Shown: positions 21,899 through 33,065, counted from the stretch's first letter. The stretch is DNA of 64,000 nt from Macrotis lagotis (GCF_037893015.1 NC_133665.1:106947971-107011970), one strand, 5' to 3'. A program made the numbers and translations. The notes: generated by a model not told the origin, from the sequence alone.

Positions 21899-22094
21899 AA
21901 AGTCAGTTTTAACTGACAGAAGCGAACTTCATTTGCCAAAAAAAGATCTTGAATGTGTCCATTCCTTGCCACCTCCCAATAAAATGAAAAGTAATGTCTC
22001 CTGCATAATTTTTGAGTGTGCCTTTTCTTTCAAATTAGTTTTAAGGTTTCATTTACTTTATATAACTAAAGCAACTGCTTCAATTAAAAAATAG

Positions 22095-22185
22095 ATCATT
22101 GTAAGAAAAGAAAAGGGGAGGAAAGAAGAGGAAGAAAGGGAAAGCAAAGGAGGGGGAAGGGAAGGAGGGTACAAAAGAAAGGACT
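22095..22185 (+). repeat. Purine-rich simple sequence
   Basis: About 90 bp of imperfect GGAA/GAAA units. Confidence 0.8.
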
Positions 22186-22198
22186 TGTCTTCCTATGA

Positions 22199-22370
22199 AG
22201 GTCAGCCCACTCTGGGGGAGATGATCTCCCAAATAACCTCTCATACATCTTTCCCTACTTATTCCCTCATTGCTTTCCTTTTTTTGGGAAGGCAGCCTGC
22301 TCTCGGGGAGCAAAGTCCCCCAGATAACTTCTCATGCTCCTATTCCTTTTCTTACTGCTCAACTTTCCAA
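22199..22370 (+). repeat. Two diverged tandem ~82-90 bp units
   Basis: Unit 1 (22199-22279) and unit 2 (22289-22370) share ctctGGGGgag..., then cccaaataacctctcat versus cccagataacttctcat, then cttattccctcattgctttcc versus cttactgctcaactttcc. Family unknown. Confidence 0.65.
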
Positions 22371-22379
22371 GGGGACTTT

Positions 22380-23139
22380 GGTTGCTTAAGTTGTTTATGC
22401 TGCTTAGGGATCAGTGGCTTCCTGCCTTTAGTCTCTTTCCCCTTAGCTTCCATTATAGTATATATATATATACATATATATATTACAACAACACTTAATA
22501 ATATACTTAACAATACTTAAATGAACCCTTTTTGTCCCTAAAATTAAAAAACAAAAAGAAAAGAAAGTTATTGCAATAGCCCAGTTGGGAGGTAATGAAG
22601 ACCTGAACTTAGGTGGTAAGCTTAAAGAGTGAAGAAAACGGGATGTATGTGAGACATATTATATAGTCTTGGTCTTATAGGCATTTTGCTTACTTATTTT
22701 CAAATTCTGCAATTTTGGGTGGGAAGTGAGGAGTTGTTTGCCTATTTGTTAAAAAGTATCTATAGGTACTTTGAAAGACTTAGGAACTCTAATCAAAACA
22801 ACAAACAATTGCAATTCCAGAAGACTCAAGATGAAACATGCTATCCATCCCCTGATAGGGAATTTGTTTTGCTCGACTATACATGTTTGTAATAGAGTAT
22901 GGGGGTTGGGTTTTTTGGTTTGTTTGTGTCTTTTTTCTTAACCTTCTTACGTGAGGGAAGGAGGAGAGGGAGGAAGGCAGATCTCAAATGAGGATAGTAT
23001 GAAATGACCTCTGAATTTTCTTTGTTAAAAATATCTTTTGATGATTTATTTTGTCTTTACATTGGTTGTTTTGAACTTTTCCCTCCCCCATTCTCCTTTT
23101 TAACAAGGTTTGACTCATGTTTGTGCTCTCTTAAAAAGA
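22380..23139. other. Intergenic; (TA)n at 22456-22482 and an L2 scrap
   Basis: A short TATATA/CATATA microsatellite at 22456-22482, an inverse L2 scrap at 22565-22660 (ttgcaatagcccagttggga), and otherwise nothing recognised. Confidence 0.45.
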
Positions 23140-23440
23140 GAATTGTTGTTTGTCCTTCATTTTTGAAGAGGACTGATGATTTCACAGGTGATGCCTTGAC
23201 TTTTGTGTGATTTAAATGAGGAAGAGCAAGTCTTCAGCTTTACAGTCTTTTCCAGAATTATCTGAGTCCAGTGGCAGGATAAAAATCAAGATGACTGGCA
23301 ATGACCCAGGATGCAGTGGATGACCTTGGCGTCCTTGATGTCTGACCAAGCTCTGAGTGTTTCACAACACCAGTTTTAGCCATGTTTATGGCCCTTGGAA
23401 CAAATTGTTGTCATCCAATGTTTTTATTCTACTCTGATGA
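23140..23440 (+). mobile_element. Marsupial repeat with 'ttgtttgtccttcatttttg' start
   Basis: Begins aattgttgtttgtccttcat, 'tttgaagaggactgatgatt', and carries aaaaatcaagatgactggca. Same family as 19286-19595, but diverged. Sequence to about 23700 may be its continuation. Confidence 0.55.
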
Positions 23441-24220
23441 GGGAAGTTTTCATAGGTTTGTGGTAGACACCCCCTTACTCACAGACAGGTTTGAGACCTG
23501 CTAGTTACCCTTAACCTTTTTTAGCCCATCTGCAAGACAACTTTACCAATGTGTGGCTGCTGCTCATGCTATGGCCACTTAGAGCCACAGATAAGAATTG
23601 GTTGATAGGTGGACACCAAGGGTAAATGAGCAGTGCTGAAAAGGGTCTTCCAATAGAGGTGCTAGTCCTCCTTAAACACTCCATATGCCCCTGGACACAT
23701 GGTAAGCCTCTGAATACTTAGATCTGAATCTGCTTCAGAAATTATTGTTTTTGAACTAAGCAAACTAAGATAAGTGAATTACCACTAAAATTCATGCAAT
23801 TTGAATCTGAGTCTTTCAAGATTCCTGAGAGATGGGTTCTACCAATTTTATTCATCAGTAACATGGATGGAGTCATAGAGAATATGCTTATCAGAACTGT
23901 AGATGACGCATAGCTTCTTCAAGAACAGAAGATACCAGATTAACTTTATGATCTTTTTGTTTTGGACAAGGCTACTAAACTCATAGATCAGAGGAATGCT
24001 ATATAGTTAATCTAAATTTTTAGAATAGCATTTGATAAAATTATATCTCATTCTAGTCTTATGGGAAAGGTAGGAAGATGAGGACTAGCTGACAGAACAA
24101 TCAGAACTTGGCCAATAGAATGACCAGACCCAAAGAGTAGTCACTAATTACTCAATGTCATCTTGGCAGGAATTCTCCAGTGTTAAGCCTTAAGAATCTG
24201 TGCTTTCCCTACATGATTTC
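23441..24220. other. Intergenic, probably upstream part of a CR1/L3 copy
   Basis: 23870-24220 keeps a LINE-like look (aatagcatttgataaaatta, 'cttggataaaagatggcatg' begins right after) but no intact frame. Nothing else recognised. Confidence 0.35.
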
Positions 24221-24224
24221 ACAT

Positions 24225-25040
24225 GTTTATTAAGGACTTGGATAAAAGATGGCATGCTGATAAAACTCCAATTGATGTTAATCTGGGAAAGACTGCTAAC
24301 ATTCTAGATGACAGGATTAAGAAAGATCTTGACAGGTTAGACTATCAGACTAAATCTAATGAGATAAAATCAAATAGGGACAAATGTAAAATTTTACACT
24401 TAATTTTAAAAAAATCAACCTGACAAATGCAAGATGCGGAAGCATGGCTGGATATCAGCTCATTTGCAAAAGATCCTGGGGTTTTAATAGACCACAACAT
24501 TACCAAAATTGATAATGTGACTTGGCAGTCAAAAAAGAGAATGTAATGTCAGAGGGAATTCCCCTGATCTGCTAGATTGGAGAACTTCCCAAGGAGTTGA
24601 GCTGTGGATGTTCAAAGCACATGTTCTCATAAAAGGTACCAAAGGGCATGTCAGGAAGCTCCCTTGAGCATAGCAAAAGAGTTATTGATTCCAGGAATAA
24701 GGAAGTGATAGTATCAATGACATGTGTGCCTCTAGCCAAGTCACTTAAACTCTCTCAATCTCAGTTTCCCTATCTATAAAATAAACAATAGCATCTGTCT
24801 GATAATATGGTTTTGAGGATCAAATGTGATAATATTTATATAAAACCCTTTGTAATTCTTAAACTGCTAATTATATAACTGTCAGTTCTTATTGGTGGGT
24901 TCCCCTTTTAAAGATCTTCAAAAGGCCTTCAAACTAAGGTTAGATGACTACTTGTTGGGTATGTTATAAAGGAGATTCCTTTTTTTGGGTACTGATTGGA
25001 CTAGATGGTCACTGAAGTTCCATATCAAAAATTCTGAGTT
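24225..25040 (+). mobile_element. CR1/L3 LINE 3' part
   Basis: The + strand keeps the reverse-transcriptase end of a CR1/L3 type: aattgatgttaatctggg, 'gacaggattaagaaagatct', RDKCKILHL (KCK-LH motif), then tgcaagatgcggaagcatgg. The 3' end recurs at 24900-25040 (ttcaaactaaggttagatga ... ggttggactagatgg-like 'attggactagatggtcactg'). A MIR lies between at 24725-24870. No intact ORF. Confidence 0.7.
24725..24870 (+). mobile_element. MIR-type SINE
   Basis: Contains tctagccaagtcacttaaac, 'ctcagtttccctatctataa' and a gaggatcaaatgtgataat tail. Confidence 0.7.
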
Positions 25041-25450
25041 GTGACCATGATAAAGCAGGGAACTGATATTAATGGTGATCTGCTGAGGAGAAGAGTAATT
25101 AGTTGAAAGGAAGTTTGTGGAGAATTGCTTCCCAAACTCCCCATACCCACCAGGCCACTGAACCTTCCTCACCTAATCTGTCCCAACCCTACCTTCTGGG
25201 TATAGACTCTAAAAATGTCTACTTTAAAACCTCTTTGAGTTTTCTGTTGAAATAATGTTTGGAAGCAATAGAAGTTCATTGTGAATAATGGCAGCTTCCA
25301 GGAAGCCAGGACAATATATTTAAGATGTTAGTGTCAGGATTCTGCTGACAAGACTAAATCAGTCCCCCAAAATCATGCTGTGTTGCTTCCAAAGCTTTCA
25401 TACCTCCAAAGTTCCTGGGTTTCATAAGAGCTCAGCAGAAAAAAATCCCA
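25041..25450. other. Intergenic, nothing recognised
   Basis: No gene or repeat that I can name. Confidence 0.35.
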
Positions 25451-25464
25451 AAGGCAGGTTGAGC

Positions 25465-25895
25465 TTTTCCTTCTTTCTTCCCTCCCTTCCCTCCCATTAA
25501 CCCTTCTTCTTTTTCACTCTTGTCTCTCTCTCCCCTCTCCTTCTCTTCTTCCCACTCTCTCTCTCCCCACACTCCCCTTCTTCTTTCCCCAATTCTCTAT
25601 CTCTATCTGTCTACCTTTCTATCTCTCCCCTTTCTTCTTTCCCTGATTGATGGTCTTTTGGTTGACTTTTTATTTTTCAATAATATTAAGTTCCCATTGT
25701 TGGTATTTTTCCTTCCTTCCCACAGCTTGAAAATGGATCTTCTGATTCTTTCTTGCCTCCATTTCTGTTCCTTTCTCTCTGCCTGCCTCTTTCTCTTCCT
25801 TTTATTTCTTCTTTTCTCCAGCCTTCCTTCCTTTCCTCTCTTCTTCCTTCTCAGCTTCTTTCCTTTATTCTTTCCCTTTCTGTCTTTCCCTACCA
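25465..25895 (+). repeat. Long polypyrimidine-rich tract
   Basis: About 430 bp dominated by C and T (CCTT, CTCT and TTCC units), with a less biased island at 25645-25740. Ser/Leu/Phe-rich frames here are artefacts. Confidence 0.8.
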
Positions 25896-26340
25896 AAACC
25901 ATTGGGAATCTTCCTCTGGGATCACTTTAAATCACATCTGCTTGGGGTCTGGCCCACTGCCCCTTCCTTCTAAAAATGGGAGTCCCCAGATGAGTTGTGT
26001 TTCCTCTGGGCAGCTTCAGATCAAAAATAGTTCTCAGCATTCAGAATTTGCTGAGGTCCTCTGACTCATTGTCTGCCTACTCCTTCTTAAGGCTCTAGAA
26101 TCCAGGGGGCTCTCTTTACCTTACCTGGAACACCACAAAGCTGCCAGGCCAAGGTCAGGACCGGGGCCAGGGCCAGGGCCTGATGAGATTACAGAGAACT
26201 GGAGGGATGGTTTAACCGAGGTAGGAACCATCCCAGAACTCCTGCATCTGTTCTCTTGTCCCTTTTGTGGTTCTCCATTTGTAAACTTCCTGTCCAAATC
26301 TAAAAACAATTTGTTCTGCCCTTGCCTAATATTCAGTCCT
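25896..26340. other. Intergenic, nothing firm
   Basis: GC-richer patch with a short tandem of gggcca (26162-26180, 'ggggccagggccagggcc'). No gene recognised. Confidence 0.35.
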
Positions 26341-26500
26341 ACTCTAAGATGTGAGGTCAAAACCCCTGAATTCTAGCTCCTACCCTGTTGTTTCCTCCTT
26401 GTGTGACCTTGGCCAGATCACTTCCTTTCTTTTGTGGGTCCTCAGTTTCCTCATCTATAAAATTACTCCAAAACCCTAAGTATTCTTCCAGTTGGAAATA
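26340..26500 (+). mobile_element. MIR-type SINE
   Basis: ttgtgtgaccttggccagat then 'ctcagtttcctcatctataa'. Confidence 0.7.
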
Positions 26501-26865
26501 CTATGATTTACTGGGAGACTACAGATCTCCATCCCAAATATAACTTTTTCAAGGGCTCCATGAGCAGTTTAGTTCAATAGGGATTACAAAAACCAAATGA
26601 AGTCATCCTTTACTTCAAGGAGTTTCTTCAGGATCTCCAAAAGTTTTAGTGTAATTTTAAGCTTGAATAATTTTAACTTGTGAGCTTAGATTATGAGGAT
26701 TGTATGACATAATTATAATTCCTAGCACATAGTAGGCACTATGTAACTTATTAGTATTATAAATTAACTTTAAGCAGCACTAAGACTTTGGGGACCCCCC
26801 TATTCTTTTCAGCTCTCTGGCAGAGATGCTCTATTATTCCCATCTATTTGCTTTATAATTTGTTA
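26501..26865. other. Intergenic; MIR tail-like end, otherwise nothing
   Basis: 26690-26770 resembles a MIR 3' tail (cctagcacatagtaggcact). No gene. Confidence 0.4.
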
Positions 26866-26869
26866 TAAA

Positions 26870-27085
26870 GAATTCTGGAATTAAATAAAATTAGGAGACT
26901 TGAGTTTAAACCCTTTGATCATTATGAACTATGTGATCTGGGGCAAAGCAATTCACTGAGCCCCAGTTTCCTACATGAAAAATGAGAATAATACTTTTTG
27001 TATTACTTCTCTTATAGGTAGGAAAGGAAAGAACTGTGTAAACCCTATGGTGCAGCTCCGATGATTGTTGTTATTATCATTATTA
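26870..27085 (+). mobile_element. MIR-type SINE
   Basis: gaactatgtgatctggggca, then 'ccccagtttcctacatgaaa', ending in a gttgttattatcattatta tail. Confidence 0.65.
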
Positions 27086-27989
27086 TCAAGCCCTCCAAAA
27101 AGTCCTGCTCTGATGCCTCTTCGGGCAGAGAGGTGATGCCCTGTGTTTGAAGGCCATGCCAATGAGCAAGCCCTGGCAAATTCTGCCATTTATGAGTACA
27201 GTCCTGACAACAGACTGTGTCAAGCCTAACTTGAGTATGGAAAGGCTCATTGTCATTGGCTGGCCACTTGGTGATGAATTCTTCGGCCATGGCAACCTGT
27301 GAAACAGTCAAATACAAAATGTACCTCAGAGCTTTACAATTTCCAGCTGCTTCTGCAAGAATTGCAGCAACATGGTGGGCAAGGGGCAAAGGAAGTGAAG
27401 ACTTAAGATTTCAGACCATGTACAGACACTGACTTAGCTGCTGGTATTCTAAATGTGAGATCATTCACCAAGAAATAATTCCTAGAGAATGTCCATTTGG
27501 ACATTTTTTGCTATAAAAGCCAAAATATGAATAGAAGTATGAATAAACAAAAAAACATTTATAATGCACTTTTCACGTTCCAGCAAGGACTGTGCTACAA
27601 ATGGCTGGGGACTGTTATTGTTCATCTTTCAGTCACAAAGAGAATCAATGACATCATGAAGATGGTGTCTAGACCACACGGAAGATGATATTTAAAGGGG
27701 AGTGAGTTTTCTTTTGGCTTGATTTTGGACAAGATAAGGCAAAAATTCATTTATAGAGTTCTAGAGAAGTAGTCTGAATTCATGTAGGAAGGAGATGAAG
27801 GCAATATAGTTAAGAAATGGCCAGCAAGGAGCAGTTAAATGAAAGGATAACTTACAGGTTCTTTTAGAAGAAGAAAATAAAGGAAATGACAGTATTGATT
27901 TAATTGTAAATCCAAAGGCAGCAAGAAGAAATCATTCCATGGGACATTTGATCATCTCATAGTGTGGTGTTCAAAATAAGTCTTTGCAA
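27086..27989. other. Intergenic, nothing firm
   Basis: 27086-27390 has three short overlapping minus-strand frames, which might be a decayed retrocopy, but identity is not secure. 27420-27989 unassigned. Confidence 0.3.
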
Positions 27990-29010
27990 AATGACTACCA
28001 TGAAAATAACTTCTTTTCCAATGTATATTCCAATATCTTTATTAGAAGATTAAGAAATAGAGGATTTCCTTGAAGAACTTAATAAAACCCTTCAAATTAA
28101 ATCAACATATACTTTGGGCAATTTTGATACAAAAATAGGCATAAGTAAAGATGATGACATACATGTTGGAAAATGTGGTTCATGAGTAAGGAATGAGAGA
28201 AGCCAAAGATTTGCAGACTACACAGCAGATTCATGCCTATAAAGAGATTTACAAAGTTTTGGACATGATAAACATCAAATAATATCATGAAAAATGAAAT
28301 TACAGCAAAGATCAAAGTTCATTTAAAGTTAAAAGAATGACTAAAATGAAAAATATTTTTTTTCAAAAGAGCTCTAAATTGATCTATTTAAATAAGATAA
28401 TGACCTTGGAACATGGAAAATGGATATAGGAAAGGACATTATAACAATACATTCACAAGGACATTTAACCAATATAAATCTCCTCCATAATGAGACCAAA
28501 AGAGTTCCCAAATCACTTCAGGTGACTTGTCAATAAGTCAAGGGTGCATCAACTTAGGATATAAAATATTTTGGAGAAAGATGGTAGGAGTCAATGAATA
28601 ATATTGTCCCTTAAAAGAAGCTGTGGAAAGAGGAATTAGTTTAAAGAAAGTTTGGCAAAGTCATGCAGAGGACTTTTTAGGAATGAAGCTGGAAAAGAGG
28701 CAACAAACATGCTGGAAAAGATCTGCAAAGATATTTAAAAACAAATTCCTTTTTCCATGAAGGGCATTTGGACTCAGTTCTGGATGTGCTTATAAACAAA
28801 GTAGAAATGGCACTTAAAAAAAAGTAAGAAAAAAACAGCTGGACAAGATCAAATATAATTAGAGGAGGGCAATGCTGCAGGCAGGAGAATTTCAAGAACA
28901 TAGGCAACAATTAGCCAGGTGTCTGAAGGCATAGAAAATACCACAATTGTAGAAAAAAATTCAGACCTTATCACTACCGAAAAAGCAAAAATGACAGAAA
29001 CAATAATGAT
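27990..29010 (+). mobile_element. RTE-clade LINE fragment
   Basis: The + strand translates, with many breaks, to the end of an RTE endonuclease domain (an F-G-N/Q-F-D-x-K-I-G type block at ~28110, then VRNERSQRF and a 'H..KEIYKVLDMI' stretch) and to the start of the reverse transcriptase (about 28810-28930: ALKK, AAGQDQI-like, LSRCLKA-like ending in 'ggcatagaaaata'). Non-functional. Confidence 0.6.
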
Positions 29011-29095
29011 ACCTTCTCAAATGTTTAGTTTCCCCTCTTCTTACATATCATTTTGTTCCATGCACTTTACACTCTGGTTTTACTGTTCTATTTTA

Positions 29096-29352
29096 TTGTT
29101 GCTGATGAGTCATTTCAACCAAATCCAACTCCTCATGACTCCATTTGGGGTTTTCCTGGCAAAGATACTAGAATGGTCTGCCATTTATTTTCCAGCCCAT
29201 TTTACAAGCGGGTAAACTGAGAAAAACAGGGTTACATGACCTACCCAGGATCATAGAGCTATTAAGCATCTTAAGGTTGGATTTGACCTCAGGAGTCAAG
29301 TTCTTGTGATGCCAGAGCTGGCACTCAATCCACTGAGTTACCTAGCCACACT
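29096..29352 (-). mobile_element. MAR1-type SINE (antisense)
   Basis: Inverse MAR1: cctcatgactccatttgggg, 'tttcctggcaaagatactag', cattttacaagcgggtaaac, ending at ccactgagttacctagcc. Confidence 0.85.
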
Positions 29353-29479
29353 TTTGGCTGACTGAATATATAATTTTTATAAGGATAATCTTTGCAAACA
29401 TTAAGCACATTGTTGATAAGAATATTAGAAAGTGACAGGCAGGGCTTCACAAATGATATGCCCTACTAGAATGCAGTTT

Positions 29480-29905
29480 TGTTGTTTAGTCATTTTAGTA
29501 ATTTCTGATTCTTTGTGTCCTGATTTGTTTTTTTTGTTTTTGTTTTTGTTTTTTTTAGATTTTGCAAGGCAATGGGGTTAAATGACTTGCCCAAGGCCAC
29601 ACAGCGAGGTAATTATTAAGTGTCTGAGGCTGGATTTGAACTCAGGTACTCCTGACTCCAAGGCCAGTGCTCTATCCACTGCACCACCTAGCCACCCCCA
29701 ATTTGGGGTTTTCTTGACAGATATTAGAGTGATTTTAAATTTTCTTCACCAGTTTATTTTACAGATGAGATAATTGAGGCAAACAGGGCTAAGTGACTTG
29801 CCCAGGCTCACACAACTTGTAATGGCCTGAATCTTGCTTTAAACTCAGGTTTTCCTGACTAGAGGCCCAGAATTCTTTCCAAAGCCCTACTCAGCTACAA
29901 TGAAC
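29480..29905 (-). mobile_element. MAR1-type SINE (antisense) split by a younger SINE
   Basis: Left part ttgttgtttagtcattttag ... tctttgtgtcctgattt; right part 'aatttggggttttcttgaca' ... ggctaagtgacttgcccagg. Confidence 0.85.
29530..29698 (-). mobile_element. tRNA-derived marsupial SINE inserted in MAR1
   Basis: Minus-strand copy with an expanded tail, seen here as (GTTTTT)n at 29530-29556. It splits the MAR1 between its gacccc and atttgggg parts. Confidence 0.9.
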
Positions 29906-30344
29906 ACAGTTTTACCATCACACAATTAACTGAAAAATGCTTAAATTATAAGATCCAATTATCTTTACCAGTTTTTGATAAAGGGAATTAAAATGCTGCT
30001 TTTTAAGACTCCTGTCAATAAATAGGTAAAACATTTATTATATTCATCCTATGTGCAGAGTTGGGGGCAAAATATGACAGGCTTGTTCAAAGATCCTTTC
30101 ATTCAAAATATTAAATGAGCCACAAAATAAGGAGACATCTGGTGATAGCCACTGTCATGGAAGTTGTCCAGCCCTGAATTCAAAATGAAGAGGGATTCCC
30201 TATAGATGGTCAGGTGTTTCAGATGCTGCTGTTTATGGACTATTACAGAAGCTCCTAAATGAGATCAATGATCTCTCAGTATAGTTTTGGGTTAAAAAAA
30301 AAGTTGGTGAATTATATCCATTGTCCTTAGCAGAGAGGTAGATG
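29906..30344. other. Intergenic, nothing recognised
   Basis: No gene or named repeat seen. Confidence 0.35.
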
Positions 30345-30454
30345 TCAGACAACAGGTGTAGAAAGAGCCGTATACAGTTTATTTTGCTTGACTGTACTTT
30401 TTTGGTTACAATAGAGGGTGAGATGTAAGGTCATTGGTAAATGACAGAAGTGTT

Positions 30455-30618
30455 GGGAAAAGAAAGGAAAGAAGAAAAGGAGAAAGAAAAGGAGAAAGGG
30501 AGAAAAGAAGGAAGAAGAAAAAAGGGTGGCAATAAGGGAGTGAGAAAGGAGGGAGGAAGGGAGGAAAGGAAGAAAGGAAGAGAGGGAGGGAGGTAGGGTA
30601 GAAGGAAGGAAGGAAGTC
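30455..30618 (+). repeat. Purine-rich (GGAA/GAAA)n tract
   Basis: About 160 bp almost wholly purine, with units ggaaagaa and ggagaaag. The Phe/Leu/Ser-rich minus frame here is not a gene. Confidence 0.85.
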
Positions 30619-30990
30619 AATAAAATATTTTAAAAGAATGACTAGAGGCTAGACTATGATATACAGTAGGATGAATAATCTATAGAGTTCATTTATGTGT
30701 GTGTGTGTGTATCTTGGATACATAAAGTGGAAAATAGGTTGGACCCAGAGATCCACTGAGGACAATTTGCAAGATTGACTGCCTTTCAAAAATTATAGTG
30801 TTCCTTTAATGAGCCCAAGTTATTCTGTGAAATAACCATATTTTTAATGCCATCATCCTTTGAATGTTATTATAGAGCTGCAAGACTCTGAAAATTGAAA
30901 TCAAAGCTCACCCAAAGGTTGATGTTCTGAGAGCAAAATGAAGCACAATCTCATTTTCCAAATGTCTCTATTAACTGACAAGGGTATCTT
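30619..30990. other. Intergenic; short (TG)n at 30696-30712
   Basis: A short TG microsatellite; otherwise unassigned. Confidence 0.4.
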
Positions 30991-30994
30991 CTTT

Positions 30995-31745
30995 GACATT
31001 AGGCTCAGGGATCTCCAGTGTTATCATCCTTGATTCACATTCATTCATTCCCAATATCTAATCCATTGCCAAATCTTGTCATTTCTATCTTCACAATATC
31101 TCTCTTATAAATACTCTTCTCTCTCCATTCATATAATCTTCTACCTGGTCTCCCTGCCTCAGGTCCTTCCCCATGCCAATCCATCTCAGTTATCAAGATG
31201 ATTTTCTAATTTGAAGATATGATGATGTCATTCCCCAATGAGTTCCACTGACTCTCTTGCTGATTTGTTGTTCAGTTGTTTTCAGTTGTGTCTGATTTTT
31301 CACATTCCTTTTCAGGGATTTCTTGGCAAATACAGTGGAGTTGTCTTCCATTTCCTTCTGCAGCTCATTTTTACAGTTGAGGAAACTAACACAAAGGGGG
31401 TTCAGTGATTTGCCCAGGGTCACATAATTAATAATTATCTAAGACCATATTTGAACTCAGAAGATTGAGTCTTCCTGATTCTAGGCCTCACACCCTATTC
31501 ACTTTATCTCTTAGCTGCACCCCCTATTACTGATAGGATCATATTACATCCTCTATTTGGCCTTTAAAGAGCTTTACAACTTGACTCCTTCCTACCCTTC
31601 CAGTTTCTTACACTTGATTCTCCATGTACTCTGTAATCTAGTTACACTGGCCTGAAGTGCTTTCCCACCCTGGAATGCTCTCCCTCCTCCATGTTGGCCC
31701 TCTTCTGCCATTCCTGCAACTTAAGTGCAGCTTATGGTCCAACTC
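30995..31745 (+). mobile_element. L2 LINE 3' part split by MAR1
   Basis: Before MAR1: atctaatccattgccaaatc, 'ctacctggtctccctgcctc', caggtccttccccatgccaa. After it: acaacttgactccttcctac, ggcctgaagtgctttcccac, cctggaatgctctccctcc. A typical L2 3' block order. Confidence 0.75.
31262..31522 (-). mobile_element. MAR1-type SINE (antisense) inserted in L2
   Basis: tttgttgttcagttgttttc, 'cagttgtgtctgatttttca', ttctgcagctcatttttaca, and the inverse SINE head at ctcttagctgcacccc. Confidence 0.88.
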
Positions 31746-31910
31746 CAGAATAGAGCCCTGAGATCAAATATGCCTTCAGACATTGTGTGACCTTGGGCAA
31801 ATCACTTCATCCCTGTCTGCCTCGATTTCCTCATCTGTAAAATGAGATAGAATGAGAAATAAAATTTGTAAAGTGCTTAGTACAGTGTATTAAGTGAATA
31901 TTTAAGAAAG
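31746..31910 (+). mobile_element. MIR-type SINE
   Basis: cattgtgtgaccttgggcaa, 'cctcgatttcctcatctgta', then gtaaagtgcttagtacagtg. Confidence 0.75.
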
Positions 31911-32340
31911 GCTTATTTCCTTCTCCATCAAGGTCTCTGTTCTGGAGATGGGCCTCAGTCAGTCAGGCCTAATTCTCCTTTTAATTTAATAAATGTTTGT
32001 TCCCTGACTGATGTTACAAGCAAGGCATTACAAAGGACAAACTATAAGAAAATGTGATCCAAATGGTAATCAGGCTGTGAGGGAAAACTGACAGGCAGCC
32101 TTTGTGCCTCATAAGTATTTTTGTGCTATTAGAAAGGCCTCTAGATCCTGGGGGGGGGGGGTGCGGTGATTGTTTCCTTGCATTGGATTCTGGGGAGAAT
32201 ACATGCATCACCTGGGTGTAGGCAAGCATGGAGGGGGCTGCAATCTGCATTCACTGGAGGGAATTTCCACATCAGTGAGGTCACGAATCCACTTGGGTCT
32301 CTGAAGAATGAAAAGCTATAATAATTTCATCTGCCTTTCA
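31911..32340. other. Intergenic; G-run at 32150-32161
   Basis: 31930-31985 and 32020-32060 may be L2 scraps. A run of about 12 G follows at 32150. No gene. Confidence 0.35.
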
Positions 32341-32700
32341 AATGTCCCACTTCCCCATTTGCTATCCCCCTCTATCAATACAAAGCCCATGAGGCCTCAC
32401 CTTGATTCCTGAGGGAAGCCTTCAGTGACCACTATTCTTTTCATTTATCTGAGTTCTAAACCATCTTAAAACCATCTTCTAAGCCCACTAAAGCCATTTC
32501 CCTCCCCCCCTTTCAAGGTCCCCTCAGGTACCGGTTCCTCCATGAAACTTTCATTGGCTCCTTCCGAACTGAAAATGTTGTTTTTTTTCCATTCATTTTC
32601 CTAGAGCAATGTGGAATCTCTTAGTGTGCAAACCCCTCACATAAGGCATTTTTTTTTCATTCTCGCATTACCCAACCTGGACTTGAGTGTCTTACAAAAA
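32341..32700 (+). mobile_element. Probable L2 LINE 3' end
   Basis: tgagggaagccttcagtgac and 'ccatgaaactttcattggct' match the L2 style of its last section. Weak. Confidence 0.4.
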
Positions 32701-32925
32701 AATAGATGTTAAACTAAAAAAAAAAAAATTAAATCTATATGTATTTATGTGTATATGCATGCATGTGCCTATAGATAAACACGCACACACACACACATAT
32801 TAGCTCTCTCTATATTTTACATATCATCCCTGCCCTCTTGTCTCTGGAACCTTCTTCTTCAGATAGCACTGTGAATTCCATATTTAACTGGAGGCTGTTC
32901 TCTACTCCTCCTTACAGATCATTAG
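32701..32925. other. AT-rich spacer with (AC)n
   Basis: A-run at 32716-32728 and CA repeats at 32781-32797. No gene. Confidence 0.5.
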
Positions 32926-33065
32926 AAATAACCTCTCCGAAGGCCCACAGATCACTTTACAGTGAATCCTCACAGCATCCCTGGGAGGCCAGAGGCAGAT
33001 CTTGCTGCCTCCTCTTTACAGTGGGGGAAACTGAGGCAGGCAGAGGGTGAGCGCCTTGCCCATAA
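32926..33065 (-). mobile_element. MIR-type SINE (antisense)
   Basis: cctcacagcatccctgggag, then 'tttacagtgggggaaactga', then gagcgccttgccca. Confidence 0.65.

Noticed and set aside
25520-25930. 136-codon Leu/Phe/Ser frame resembling a membrane protein
   Set aside because: Translation of a pyrimidine-rich tract.
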